Assembly (NCBI GenBank): GCA_002270465.1
Contig: NQOF01000008.1
Coordinates: 1 to 64,000 of the forward strand
From: Blautia hominis
Lineage (GTDB): Bacteria; Bacillota; Clostridia; Lachnospirales; Lachnospiraceae
Reading direction: 5' to 3'
DNA: 64,000 nucleotides
Positions 7,330 through 17,300 of this stretch are shown here, piece by piece. Each line of letters starts with the position of its first letter. The stretch's first letter is position 1. Under the pieces are notes generated by a model. The model was not told where the DNA came from. It made no database searches and saw nothing but the letters and a program-made list of their open reading frames with translations. A program made the translations under genes and the position numbers.

Positions 7330-8388
7330 ATGGATATTGAAAAGTGGTTTACGCCAGCGATTGAGATGGGGCAGCTCATAAATGAATACCGGAGTGCCCC
7401 GCCAGAAAAAAAAGAAGAGCTAGAGCTGCTCATTAAGGATTCCGCATATCTTATGCGTTTACATACTATGCAGAGTTATAGCAGCGCTGACTTTCTGCGT
7501 GGGCTTATGCCTGATCAAAAGGTTAATTCCATCAAACGGGATTTTTTTCTGAATCCTGCGATTCCCAGCTATAATCGAAGGAATACGATTAACAAGATGT
7601 GTTATCACAGGCATGACTATCTGGAGTTTATTTTTGTACTCAGGGGGAGCTATGTCCAATCTATAAATGGTATCCTGCATGAACACAAAGCAGGAGATGT
7701 ATGTCTCCTTAACCCGAATGTTATCCACAGGGATGAAGTGTCAGGTCCTGATGACAGAGTGCTGTTTATGGGGCTTTCGCCCAGTTTCCTAAAAGGTGAG
7801 TTAAGTCGTTTTTTTGCCCCTCATTCTGAAATTGCGGCATTTATGCAGGAGCAGTACGGACGTACTGACCAACAATATATCTTATTTCAGAGTAATGATT
7901 TTTCTATGGTTTGCAGGCTCCTGGAAAAGATTATGGAAGAAGATGACCAAAAATTACCGGGACATCATCTGGTTATCAAAGGCTATCTTATCCGTCTGTT
8001 TGGAGTTTTAATAGAGAATAACAGTTTTACCTGCCATTACCAGAGCAAAAGCGAGATTGAAGAAAATCTTCTGGCAGAAATCCTGAAATATATGCAGGAT
8101 CATATTGATACTGTGAAACGGGATGAACTGGCTGCATTCTTTCATTTCAATCCAGATTACCTGAATCGGTTCCTGCTGAGAAAAACCGGATGCAATTACT
8201 CGTCCCTCCTGCGTTCCATGCGCCTTGAGTCAGCTGCTGATCAATTAAAAAATACCGATAAAAGCGTCAATGAAATTATTAATGACCTGGGTATTTCTAA
8301 TAAAGGATACTTTAACAGGATTTTCAGCGAAAAGTATGCTATGCTCCCCGGTGCCTACCGTAAAGAATGGCGGTCTTTAAAAATATAA
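7330..8388 (+). CDS. AraC-family transcriptional regulator of the galactoside cluster
   Basis: The 352-residue protein has a cupin-like sensor segment in the middle (HRHDYLEFIFVLRGSYVQSI, then HKAGDVCLLNPNVIHRDE, about residues 95-145). It ends in an AraC DNA-binding domain with two HTHs (about 255-350: ELAAFFHFNPDYLNRFLLRK and VNEIINDLGISNKGYFNRIF). Such regulators usually activate adjacent sugar genes on binding a ligand in the cupin. It is followed in the same direction by GH4, symporter and GH2 genes after a 150-base gap, so it probably controls them. ATG 7330 follows GAGGAGAGG. Confidence 0.88.
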   Translation: MDIEKWFTPAIEMGQLINEYRSAPPEKKEELELLIKDSAYLMRLHTMQSYSSADFLRGLMPDQKVNSIKRDFFLNPAIPSYNRRNTINKMCYHRHDYLEFIFVLRGSYVQSINGILHEHKAGDVCLLNPNVIHRDEVSGPDDRVLFMGLSPSFLKGELSRFFAPHSEIAAFMQEQYGRTDQQYILFQSNDFSMVCRLLEKIMEEDDQKLPGHHLVIKGYLIRLFGVLIENNSFTCHYQSKSEIEENLLAEILKYMQDHIDTVKRDELAAFFHFNPDYLNRFLLRKTGCNYSSLLRSMRLESAADQLKNTDKSVNEIINDLGISNKGYFNRIFSEKYAMLPGAYRKEWRSLKI

Positions 8389-8538
8389 CATTTATCATTT
8401 CTTAGAGTGGTTACTGTACAGAAAGTCTGAATAAGTAACCGCTCTTCTCTTATATATCTGTTCAAGATACTGAATATACCACCCCTATCTGCTATGTTAT
8501 ATATATAAATTGCACATATAAAGGAAAGGGAGAAAAAT

Positions 8539-9912
8539 ATGGACAAAATCACCTTTTTAGGAGCCGGAAGCACAGTCTTTGCCAAAAATGTATTGGGTGA
8601 TTGCCTGCTGACCGATGCGCTCTGCGAATTTGAGTACGCGTTGTATGATATTGATTCGCAGAGGTTGGATGAATCTTTCATGATGCTTTCTAACATTAAC
8701 AAGAATTCCAATAGCAGCAGGGCACAAATCACAAAGTATACCAACCGTCTTGAGGCCCTGCGGGATGCGAAGTACGTTATCAATGCTATTCAGGTGGGCG
8801 GCTATGAGCCATGTACTGTTACAGATTTTGAGATTCCAAGAAAGTACGGTCTTTGCCAGACCATCGGTGACACAGTGGGAATCGGAGGTATTTTCAGGGC
8901 ACTGCGTACGATACCTGTTATGCTTGATTTTATGAGGGATATGGAAAAAGTGTGCCCCGACGCCCTGTTTTTAAATTATACCAATCCTATGGCAGCCCTG
9001 ACAATGGCAATGCTGAAATCATCTTCCATCCAAACAGTAGGGATCTGCCATTCCGTACAGGTCTGTGTGCCTCAACTTCTTTACCGCCTGGGTCTTCCAC
9101 AGGATCATGTACAGTATAAGATTGCAGGAATCAACCATATGTCCTGGCTGCTCGATATCACACGCAATGGAGTGGATTATTATCCCGAAATCAAAAAACG
9201 TGCCCAGGAAGGTCCTATCATCAAGCCCTATACCAAGGAAATGCTGAAAGATTATCCGCAGCTTTTATATCCGGAATACGAATTTACGCCTCAGAAGCAT
9301 GATGATTTAGTACGTTTTGAAATTATGAAACAATTTGGCTGTTATGTCACAGAGTCAAGTGAACACAATGCGGAATTTATGCCTTACTTTATCAAGAAAA
9401 GCCATCCTGAACTTATTGAGAAATACCAGATTCCATTGGATGAATATCCCCGCCGCTGCAGGATCCAGATTGAGCACTGGAAACATTTAAAGAACCAGTT
9501 GGTTGGCAATGAAGCACTGACCCACACAAGGACGCGGGAATATCCATCCTATATTTTGGAGGCACTCGAAACAGGAAACCCCTTTACGTTTGCAGGAAAT
9601 GTTATGAATAAAGGTCTGATTGACAATCTTCCTTCGGATTGCTGCGTAGAGGTTACATGTGTAGCAGGCCAGGGAGGAATACAGCCTTGCCATGTAGGCA
9701 GTCTGCCGCATCAACTGGCTGCCTTGAACATGAGCAACATAGGAACACAGCAGCTTACTGTAGACGCAGCCCTTCTGGGGCACAGAGAAGCAATCTATCA
9801 GGCAGCATTGCTCGACCCACATACTGCTTCGGAACTGACCATTGATGAAATACATAATATGGTGGACGACTTGATTGAAGCTCATGGCAGCTGGCTGCCA
9901 AAATATCATTAA
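8539..9912 (+). CDS. melA: GH4 family alpha-galactosidase (MelA-type)
   Basis: The 457-residue protein begins with the GH4 nucleotide-binding fold (KITFLGAGSTVFAKNVLGD). It carries the metal and active-site signatures: Asn150 in NYTNPMA, Cys170-His171 in GICHSVQ and His200 in AGINHMSW. GH4 enzymes use NAD+ and a divalent metal to cleave glycosides by a redox-elimination mechanism. The CHSVQ and GINHM forms fit the alpha-galactosidase branch better than the 6-phospho-glycosidase branch, and the neighbouring GPH symporter, rather than a PTS, supports an unphosphorylated substrate such as melibiose. The enzyme should be cytoplasmic. RBS AAAGGGAG precedes ATG 8539. Confidence 0.87.
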   Translation: MDKITFLGAGSTVFAKNVLGDCLLTDALCEFEYALYDIDSQRLDESFMMLSNINKNSNSSRAQITKYTNRLEALRDAKYVINAIQVGGYEPCTVTDFEIPRKYGLCQTIGDTVGIGGIFRALRTIPVMLDFMRDMEKVCPDALFLNYTNPMAALTMAMLKSSSIQTVGICHSVQVCVPQLLYRLGLPQDHVQYKIAGINHMSWLLDITRNGVDYYPEIKKRAQEGPIIKPYTKEMLKDYPQLLYPEYEFTPQKHDDLVRFEIMKQFGCYVTESSEHNAEFMPYFIKKSHPELIEKYQIPLDEYPRRCRIQIEHWKHLKNQLVGNEALTHTRTREYPSYILEALETGNPFTFAGNVMNKGLIDNLPSDCCVEVTCVAGQGGIQPCHVGSLPHQLAALNMSNIGTQQLTVDAALLGHREAIYQAALLDPHTASELTIDEIHNMVDDLIEAHGSWLPKYH

Positions 9913-9947
9913 ACTATAATAATGAAATTCAAGAGGAGGAATATGTG

Positions 9948-11345
9948 ATGGGAAATCTTGTATCTGCAGAAAATGTCGAACCAACAAAACAAAAAATGAA
10001 AAAAGAAAAAAATATGGCTTCTAATATAGAGGTCTTGGGCCATGCGCTGGGGGGCGTGGGGCAAAATACAGTTTATGCCTTATGGAGTGGTTTCATCACC
10101 GCTTTTTACACGGATGTATTCGGCATGAACCCAGCCGTCATGGCGGCAATTTTTCTATTTGCCAGGATATGGGATGGTATCAATGACCCAATGATGGGGA
10201 TTTTAGCAGACCGTTCTAAAAGCCGGTTCGGGCGCTATCGTTGTTGGCTGCTGCGTATGCCGCCAGTAGTGGCTGTCTGCCTTGTCCTGAATTTTACAGT
10301 CCCACATTTCGGGACCACGGGCAATATCATTTATGCTACTATCACCTATATTTTAATGGGCATGGCTTTTACAAGTGTGGATATTCCTTACTGGAGCCTT
10401 CCTGCCGCTATGACCAGCAACCCTGAAGAACGTACCAAAATATTTACAACTGCTACTCTTGGAACAAATCTGGCAACTACAGTAGGGAATATGCTCATCC
10501 CTATTCTGCTTGTAACCTTTGGCGGTACAGGAAGTTCCCGCGCCTACTTTATAACAGCAGTGATTTTTGCCCTGGTTGGTTTTGTATTATATCTGACTTG
10601 CTTTGGTCTGGTTAGGGAGCATGTGAAGGCACCTACAGAAAAGTTTAGTTTTAAGCTGGCAATTAAATCTCTTTTTACCAACAAGCCTCTGTTCTGCATT
10701 ATGATAACCAATCTTGTCATTAATCTTGCTTTTATTATGAAAATGACTTTGAATTATTATTACACAACTTATACACTAGGAGATGTAAAGTTAATGTCTC
10801 TGATGAGCCTGATTACGCTTCCAAGTATTTTGCTTGGCACGGCTGCCGCTCTATTTTTAACGAAGTTTTTTGGAAAGAAGAAAACATTGCTGGGTCTGAT
10901 GGCTGCGAATCTGGTAATAAGCATCATTTTTTATCTGATAGGATATCATAATATAACACTTGTACTTATTATGGGAGCACTGCAGATACTATGTGTGGGC
11001 TGCTCCTTTGTAGTAATCAGTTCCATGACCGCAGATACTATCGAATATGGTGAATGGAAGACCGGTCAGCGCAATGAAGGCGTTATCACTTCCACACGTA
11101 CTCTTATTACTAAGATTGCTTCGGCACTGGTAGGTGTAGCTGTGGCTATTGTCCTTACTATGACAGGCTATGTACCGAATGTAGAACAGACAGCATCTAC
11201 TATGAATGCATTCCACTTTGTAGTTGCATTACTGCCGGGCATTGTCATGATGATTGGAGCAATCCCAATGTTCTTCTATCCGCTGACAGAAAAACGTCAT
11301 GCAGAAATCGTAGAGGAACTGAAAGAACGTAAAAATAAAAAGTAA
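9948..11345 (+). CDS. GPH-family sugar:cation symporter (MelB/UidB-like)
   Basis: About 465 residues with a short hydrophilic N-terminus and 12 predicted hydrophobic segments. Family signatures include FARIWDGINDPMMGILADRS (loop 2-3 of GPH transporters), AFTSVDIPYWSLPAAM and ADTIEYGEWKTGQRNEG (the conserved E.G..R region near residues 360-375). These imply Na+ or H+ coupled uptake of a galactoside or glucuronide across the membrane. It lies 35 bases after the GH4 gene and before the GH2 gene, so it probably imports the substrate of both. ATG 9948 follows GAGGAGGA; a GTG one codon earlier is the alternative. Confidence 0.9.
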   Translation: MGNLVSAENVEPTKQKMKKEKNMASNIEVLGHALGGVGQNTVYALWSGFITAFYTDVFGMNPAVMAAIFLFARIWDGINDPMMGILADRSKSRFGRYRCWLLRMPPVVAVCLVLNFTVPHFGTTGNIIYATITYILMGMAFTSVDIPYWSLPAAMTSNPEERTKIFTTATLGTNLATTVGNMLIPILLVTFGGTGSSRAYFITAVIFALVGFVLYLTCFGLVREHVKAPTEKFSFKLAIKSLFTNKPLFCIMITNLVINLAFIMKMTLNYYYTTYTLGDVKLMSLMSLITLPSILLGTAAALFLTKFFGKKKTLLGLMAANLVISIIFYLIGYHNITLVLIMGALQILCVGCSFVVISSMTADTIEYGEWKTGQRNEGVITSTRTLITKIASALVGVAVAIVLTMTGYVPNVEQTASTMNAFHFVVALLPGIVMMIGAIPMFFYPLTEKRHAEIVEELKERKNKK

Positions 11346-11362
11346 TTTATCAAATATATCCG

Positions 11363-11394
11363 AAAGCCAGCGGTTAACGCACCGCTGGCTTTTC
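11363..11394 (+). terminator. Hairpin between symporter and GH2 gene
   Basis: Stem AAGCCAGCGGT / ACCGCTGGCTT around a six-base loop is followed by TTTC only. It probably attenuates read-through from the symporter into the GH2 gene rather than stopping it fully. Confidence 0.6.
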
Positions 11395-11410
11395 AGAATG
11401 GAGGCTGCAT

Positions 11411-13822
11411 ATGCACTATAAAATCCCCTTAAACTACGACTGGTATTTTAAACCTGATTTTGTCCCTGAAGATAAGAACTGCACACCCGAAACCGCAGGA
11501 TTTGAAACCGCCGATCTGCCACATACTAACCGCATACTTCCGTACAATTATTTCGATGAGACATCCTATCAGTTCGTTAGCTGCTATAAAAAGTTTCTGA
11601 TGCTTTCCGAAGAGTTTAGAGGGAAAGCTATTTATTTGGAATTTGAAGGAGTCATGCTGACCTGTGCGGTTTATTGTAACGGTATTGAGGTAGGCAGGCA
11701 TGAAGGGGGATATACTCCTTTTAAAATAGACATCACATCTGCAGTTCGTTTTGAAACCCAAAATGTACTCGTGGTAAAGGTGGACTCCAGCGAACAAAGT
11801 GGTGTTCCGCCCTTTGGAAATGTAGTAGACTACCTGACTTATGGCGGGATTTACCGTGAAGTATGGATGTATGCAGCCGATCCTATCCGTTTAGAACGGC
11901 TTTGGCTGGACTGTCCCAATGTCCTGTCAGATCAGAAAGCACTGAACTGTGGATGTGAAATCACTGCTGAGATACCATCTGAAGGGGTGCTGGAGATTAC
12001 GCTGTTTTCCCCTCAAGGAAAAGCTGTAAAGAGATATGAGGAGCGTATCACTTTGAAGCCCGGTACACAAAAGTATCTGGCAGTCCTGGCCAATCTGGAA
12101 AGCATTCTGCTGTGGGATGTGGAGCATCCGTATCTCTATCACATAGAAGCCACCCTTTCGGCTGCCGGTTATCAATCGGCTGTGAGTGAACGTTTCGGTT
12201 TTCGCCATGCCCGCTTTCAACCTGAAGGTTTTTTTCTGAACGGAAAGAAATTAAAGCTGATTGGTCTGAACAGGCATCAGTCATGGCCTTATGTAGGATA
12301 TGCCATGCCCGAAAGGATACAGAGGAAGGATGCATTGCTTCTGAAGAAGGACCTGGGATGCAATATCGTCCGTACCAGCCACTATCCGCAATCCAGGCAT
12401 TTTTTGGACGCCTGTGATGAACTTGGGCTGCTGGTCATGGAGGAAATCCCCGGCTGGCAGCACATAGGAAATGAAGCATGGAAACAGCGTTCCCTTGAGG
12501 ACCTGGAGGCTATGATAACCAGAGATTATAACCACCCTTCTGTCATCCTGTGGGGGGTACGGATTAATGAGTCTCAGGATGATCATTCTTTCTATACACA
12601 GACTAATTCCCTCGCCCATGCCATGGATCCCGGCAGGCAGACGGGTGGCACACGTTATATCCAGCGAAGTGAACTGCTGGAGGATGTATATACTTATAAT
12701 GATTTTACCTATGACGGCAAGGGCATGGTATTTCGCCCACAGCAGCATACAACCGGTCTGGATACACAAGTGCCTTTGCTGGTCACGGAAAGCAATGGAC
12801 ACATGTATCCTACTAAACGTTTTGACCAGGAATCCCGGCTGACAGAACATGTCCTCCGCCATCTGAAGGTAATCAATGAGAGTATCGGCAGGGATGATCT
12901 GGCGGGTGGAATCAGTTGGTGCGCGTTTGATTACCACACACACGGCAGTTTTGGCTCAGGGGATAAGATTTGCTATCATGGCGTATATGATATGTTCCGG
13001 AATCCGAAATATGCAGCCTATGCCTATGCTTCACAAAAGGAGCCTGCACAAGGGCTGGTTCTGGAGCCTGTTACGCTTGCAAGCCGGGGGGAAAAAGACG
13101 GCGGAGGACTGGTTCCTTTTTATGTTTTAACAAACTGTGATTTCGTGAGGGTATATAAAAATGGAAACAAAGTATCAGATTTTTATCCTCTGAAAGAAGA
13201 GTTTGAATACCTGAGTCATCCTCCGGTCATGGTGTTCCACATGATGGAAGAAGAACTGCTTAACGCTTTTTCGTCGGAGGATCAGAAATCGCTTATTGAT
13301 TTACTTAAAAAAAGGATTTCAGAAGGAACCTTAACCTCCATGCTGCCAGAAGATATTGCTTTTATGTCAAACCTTGCACAACGATATAACCGTGATATAA
13401 GGGAGCTTATCAGCATTGTCATTAAATCAGCAGGCGGATGGGGGGATGCAGAAAATAACCTGATATTGGAAGGCTGGCTGGACGGACACGCAGTCTGCAA
13501 GAAAGAATTAGGAGAGACGAAATATGCCGTCCAACTAAATGCCAGCGCAGATGATGGGGTACTCTTTTCCAACGGGGATACTTATGATGCCACTCGAATT
13601 ACGGTAAAAGCACTGGATAATATGGGAAATCTGATGCCGTTTACACAAGAATGTGTGGAAATCCTGATAGATGGACCAGCCATATTGCTTGGACCATCCC
13701 GTTTCCCGCTTATTGGAGGTGTCTCCTCTTTTTGGATTAGAACAGCAGGTAAGCCAGGAGAAGTTCATATTAAAGCGAACGGAGTCTATAGCCAGACCAC
13801 CTGCAAGGTTCTGATAAAATAG
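11411..13822 (+). CDS. GH2 family glycosidase (beta-galactosidase/glucuronidase type)
   Basis: The 803-residue protein has the GH2 order: jelly-roll sugar-binding domain (about 1-160), immunoglobulin-like domain (about 165-265), TIM barrel (about 270-580) and an extra C-terminal beta domain. Glu387 in WGVRINESQ is the expected acid/base, in place of the usual W.NE; Glu460 in LLVTESNGH fits the nucleophile. There is no signal peptide, so it works on imported substrate. It is the last gene of the AraC-GH4-symporter cluster. The C-terminal half resembles clostridial DUF4982-type enzymes acting on plant or host glycans; the exact linkage cannot be read from sequence. Confidence 0.88.
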   Translation: MHYKIPLNYDWYFKPDFVPEDKNCTPETAGFETADLPHTNRILPYNYFDETSYQFVSCYKKFLMLSEEFRGKAIYLEFEGVMLTCAVYCNGIEVGRHEGGYTPFKIDITSAVRFETQNVLVVKVDSSEQSGVPPFGNVVDYLTYGGIYREVWMYAADPIRLERLWLDCPNVLSDQKALNCGCEITAEIPSEGVLEITLFSPQGKAVKRYEERITLKPGTQKYLAVLANLESILLWDVEHPYLYHIEATLSAAGYQSAVSERFGFRHARFQPEGFFLNGKKLKLIGLNRHQSWPYVGYAMPERIQRKDALLLKKDLGCNIVRTSHYPQSRHFLDACDELGLLVMEEIPGWQHIGNEAWKQRSLEDLEAMITRDYNHPSVILWGVRINESQDDHSFYTQTNSLAHAMDPGRQTGGTRYIQRSELLEDVYTYNDFTYDGKGMVFRPQQHTTGLDTQVPLLVTESNGHMYPTKRFDQESRLTEHVLRHLKVINESIGRDDLAGGISWCAFDYHTHGSFGSGDKICYHGVYDMFRNPKYAAYAYASQKEPAQGLVLEPVTLASRGEKDGGGLVPFYVLTNCDFVRVYKNGNKVSDFYPLKEEFEYLSHPPVMVFHMMEEELLNAFSSEDQKSLIDLLKKRISEGTLTSMLPEDIAFMSNLAQRYNRDIRELISIVIKSAGGWGDAENNLILEGWLDGHAVCKKELGETKYAVQLNASADDGVLFSNGDTYDATRITVKALDNMGNLMPFTQECVEILIDGPAILLGPSRFPLIGGVSSFWIRTAGKPGEVHIKANGVYSQTTCKVLIK

Positions 13823-14250
13823 CGAATAGGTCTGTGTTTAGCCGGGACGGTTTTAAAGGGAGGCTGTGTTACTGTTTGCAGGATCGCCAGAGGACAGTAA
13901 CTGGATCTGCCCATTTAAAGTCGCCTTCGGCGAGAGGCAGATGCCTCGAAGTCATCACTTTATCGGCTCCGCTGCCGTGCTGCATGGTGTACGACACAGT
14001 TTGTGTAGAAATAGTAACTAGCCATTGTCAAAATAAAATTAAACTTCAATAAGGCTTTGGGGATTATTTGCAAAAGCCTGTTATGTTGGGATAGCACCGC
14101 GGAAAATCGTAGAAACATTTCTGCAGTGTATTCCGTATACGGGATTTCCGAGAGTTCTAAATGCGGTTTTCACTGCGAAAAAAATATTTGCAGAACGTGG
14201 CCTTGTGCTATGAAATGGGAGAGAAGGAAATAAGTACTTAGAGTATTAAA
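13823..14250. other. Non-coding interval between convergent transcription units
   Basis: No convincing gene. The stretch contains small inverted repeats: GTTACTGT/ACAGTAAC around 13866-13902, TCGCC..GGCGA near 13922 and GAGGCAGATGCCTC near 13933. Nothing resembling a known RNA was recognised. Confidence 0.4.
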
Positions 14251-14254
14251 AATA

Positions 14255-14298
14255 CGGCATCTTCGTGCGGTGTATTGCCATCCCGCATGAAGATGCCG
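14255..14298 (-). terminator. Terminator of the c-di-GMP protein gene
   Basis: Ten-base arms CGGCATCTTC (14255-14264) and GAAGATGCCG (14289-14298), extended inward by weaker pairs. Read on the minus strand the stem is followed by TATTTTTAATA. It lies just after the minus-strand stop at 14309. Confidence 0.75.
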
Positions 14299-14308
14299 CA
14301 TAGAAATA

Positions 14309-17300
14309 TCAAAGTTTAAATTTTTCCGGAGGCGCCGGTTTTCCCACAAAATAACCCTGGATATAGTCACAACCGATTTCTTTTATAAAGTTGTACTGTT
14401 CTTCTGTCTCCACGCCCTCCGCACAACATTTAATTCCAATATCATGGCTCATTTGAACGATATGTTTCATTAAAGCTTTGCCCTTAACAGAAGTTTCATA
14501 CCTTTGTACGACGCTTTTGTCTATCTTCAAAAGGTCAAAGTCAGCCATCATTAAAAACTCATATGAGGAATATGCAACACCAAAGTCATCAAGGACAATA
14601 CGGAAACCACGGTTTTTAAGCTGTTCCAGCAGCAGAGCCATCTGCTTTTTATTGAGTGTCTCCTGCGCTTCGGTGATTTCTATTTCTATTTGTTCCGGCT
14701 TTAAATCATAACGCTTAAAAATCTCCCAAAACCGAGTAAAAAAATGGTCATCAAATAAAGTAATCCTTGAAAGATTCAGAGCAAGCCTAATTTCCGAGAA
14801 CGGGGTATTTTTCCAGCTTGTCAGTAGTCTGCATACTTCTTCCAGAACAAAGAAATCAATGTTAGAGATAAGTCCTTCACTTTCCAGCATGGGAATAAAC
14901 TTAAAGGGAGGAGAGATGGAGCCATCTTTTTCCCTGTAGCGCACAAGAGCTTCCGCACTGTCTATGCTGTCTGATCCCAAGTTTATTTTGGGCTGCAGAT
15001 AAACCAGGTATTCCTTATTGAGGATCGCATTCGTCAAATCCTTCAGCAAAGGTGTTTTTTCAGGTGCAATGTTTTGGGATGTCCGGTAATATTCCTGCTT
15101 TTTCAGATACATTAACCGGTCAGCTTTATTCAGAGATTCATTTAGGTCAGTGTAGATATCATTCCATGTCGTTCCCATAGATATGATACATAAATTGTTT
15201 TCAGATAAAGATTCTTCCAGACTGCTGACCTGCGTCATAAACGCCTCATATGTCAGGGCTTCGGATACGACCAGAAATTCATCTCCGCTGAGGCGGAATT
15301 TTCTGGCATCGGGGAAGAATTTCTTTATCATGTCGGAAACATGAGTGACGATCATATCTCCATATACATGGCCTTTGGCATCATTAAACCGTTTCAGGCC
15401 ATTGATATCCATAAATATGATCCCTATGGGAGAGGGCATCCGTATGGAAAAGTCTTCACAGTAATTCAAAAAGCTGTTTCGGTTTTCAAGTCCTGTCATG
15501 AGATCCTGATAGCTCATCAGCTCCAGCTTTTTCTTTAAAGTATTTTTGGCAATTTCACTTTCAAGAAAATAGGAAAGCCCTTTCAGATAATGGAAATTCT
15601 TTTTGTTCTGCTTGGGATCGTCTACACCCAGAAAACCTTTTATCTCTCCTTTGTCAGAGAGGGGAATTGCCATGAGGCTTTTAATGCCCTGTTTTTTAAG
15701 AATGTCGTATTCCAGCCGGCGGTCTTCACCAAGTTCTTCGATATTATTTATCTTTATGTAGTCTCTGATCTCAAACTGTTCCATCCAGAAAGATATGGTT
15801 TCAAGAGGTACATTCTGCAGATGGTCAATCTGAGGGGATACCCCTTCGGCACAGATTTCGTAAGTATTGTTGGCAACATTGTTTTTTACATCCGCTTCAA
15901 TAATATAAACCCTGTCGGACTGATAGTAGTTTTGTACGATTCGCAGGACATATTCAATGGCATCATCCAAATATTCCGAGGAAGTCAGCCACTGGAGGCA
16001 GTCGACCAGACTTTTTTCCGCCATGAAAGCAGAGCAGCTCTCATCATGGGGAACGATTCCCCCGGAATCTGTGCGAAAAGACAAAAGGTATGCATCATTT
16101 CCAAGCCACTTCATGGAAGACGCCTGTAATTTAATGTGTATATTTTTTTCCGGAACATAGAGTTCTCCGGTTCCTCCGTTCAAAAGAGGGCAAAAATCAC
16201 ATATGCTGTCTTTTCCATAAAATGCTTTATAGCAGAACTCTCCTAATTGGACTTTGGGTTTTAGTTCCTTGGTATTTTGGCTTAAGTAAAGCAGCTCAAA
16301 GGAGTCCTGCTGGATCACGTAGATACAGGAATCATTGGAATCCAATATAGTATGCAGCTGCAGTTTCATTTCACTGTTCCAGTCCATCACTCTGCGTTTC
16401 TGCAGGAAAATGGACATCATTTGGGAGATAAGGGAAAGGGTATCTACTTCCTCTTTCGTCCAGAGACGTAAGCCTGTACATTCATCGAAACCAATAAAAC
16501 CGGCAAGATTTTCCCCTTTCCAGAAAGCACACTGAAGTGTGGAGCAAATGCCCTGTTCCTCCAATATTTCCCGTTGTTTTGGATGCAGTGTGTTGATATC
16601 TCTGCAGTAGAATATGGAGTTGTCCTGAAATAAGGTATGATAGTCCCCAAACTGATTGTAATTGAGATTCTGCAGCATAAGAATCTGGGGAGGGATGCCC
16701 TCATTACACCATTCATAAGTATTGGAAGTATATTTACCGTCTTCTGTGGATTCAAATATGTAGGCCCTGCTCACATCAAACTTCTTGCCCACAGTTTCCA
16801 GAATAAGGTTAATGGCCTGATCAGGATTCTCCATGCGATATAGGATCTTAAAAACATCAGCCAGCAAATCTCCCTGACTTTGGACGGTCCGGGATTCGGA
16901 GTCAATGTGTGCACCGATGGAAGAGTATCCGGTATCCTCAGCACAATATGCGCGTTTGTTATTATACATCACATATTTATTTTTACCATGGGTTTTTGCC
17001 TGATACAGAGCCTGATCGGCATGTTTGTATAAGGTTTTAAAATCAGCTCCGTCATCCGGGTAAGCGGCCACACCGATACTGCAGGTTATCTGGAGGGAAA
17101 ATTTTTCGTTTTCAAAAAGATGGCGGAAGACATCGGCCAGACGTTCTGCCTTTTTTCGGGCAGCATCTTTAGAGGGGATATCCTTCATGAAAATAGTAAA
17201 TTCATCGCCGCCTATTCGTCCCACAATATCTGTTGTGCGCATGAGGGACTTCATGGCAGAGGCCATTTCGGTCAGGACCACATCCCCCATCATATGCCCT

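Noticed and set aside
13834-14052. 72-codon frame in the gap after the GH2 gene
   Set aside because: No ribosome-binding site, no family resemblance, and the composition is that of intergenic DNA with small hairpins.
15590-16129. A 179-codon plus-strand frame inside the c-di-GMP gene
   Set aside because: It lies entirely antisense to clearly conserved GAF/GGDEF coding sequence and shows no family features.
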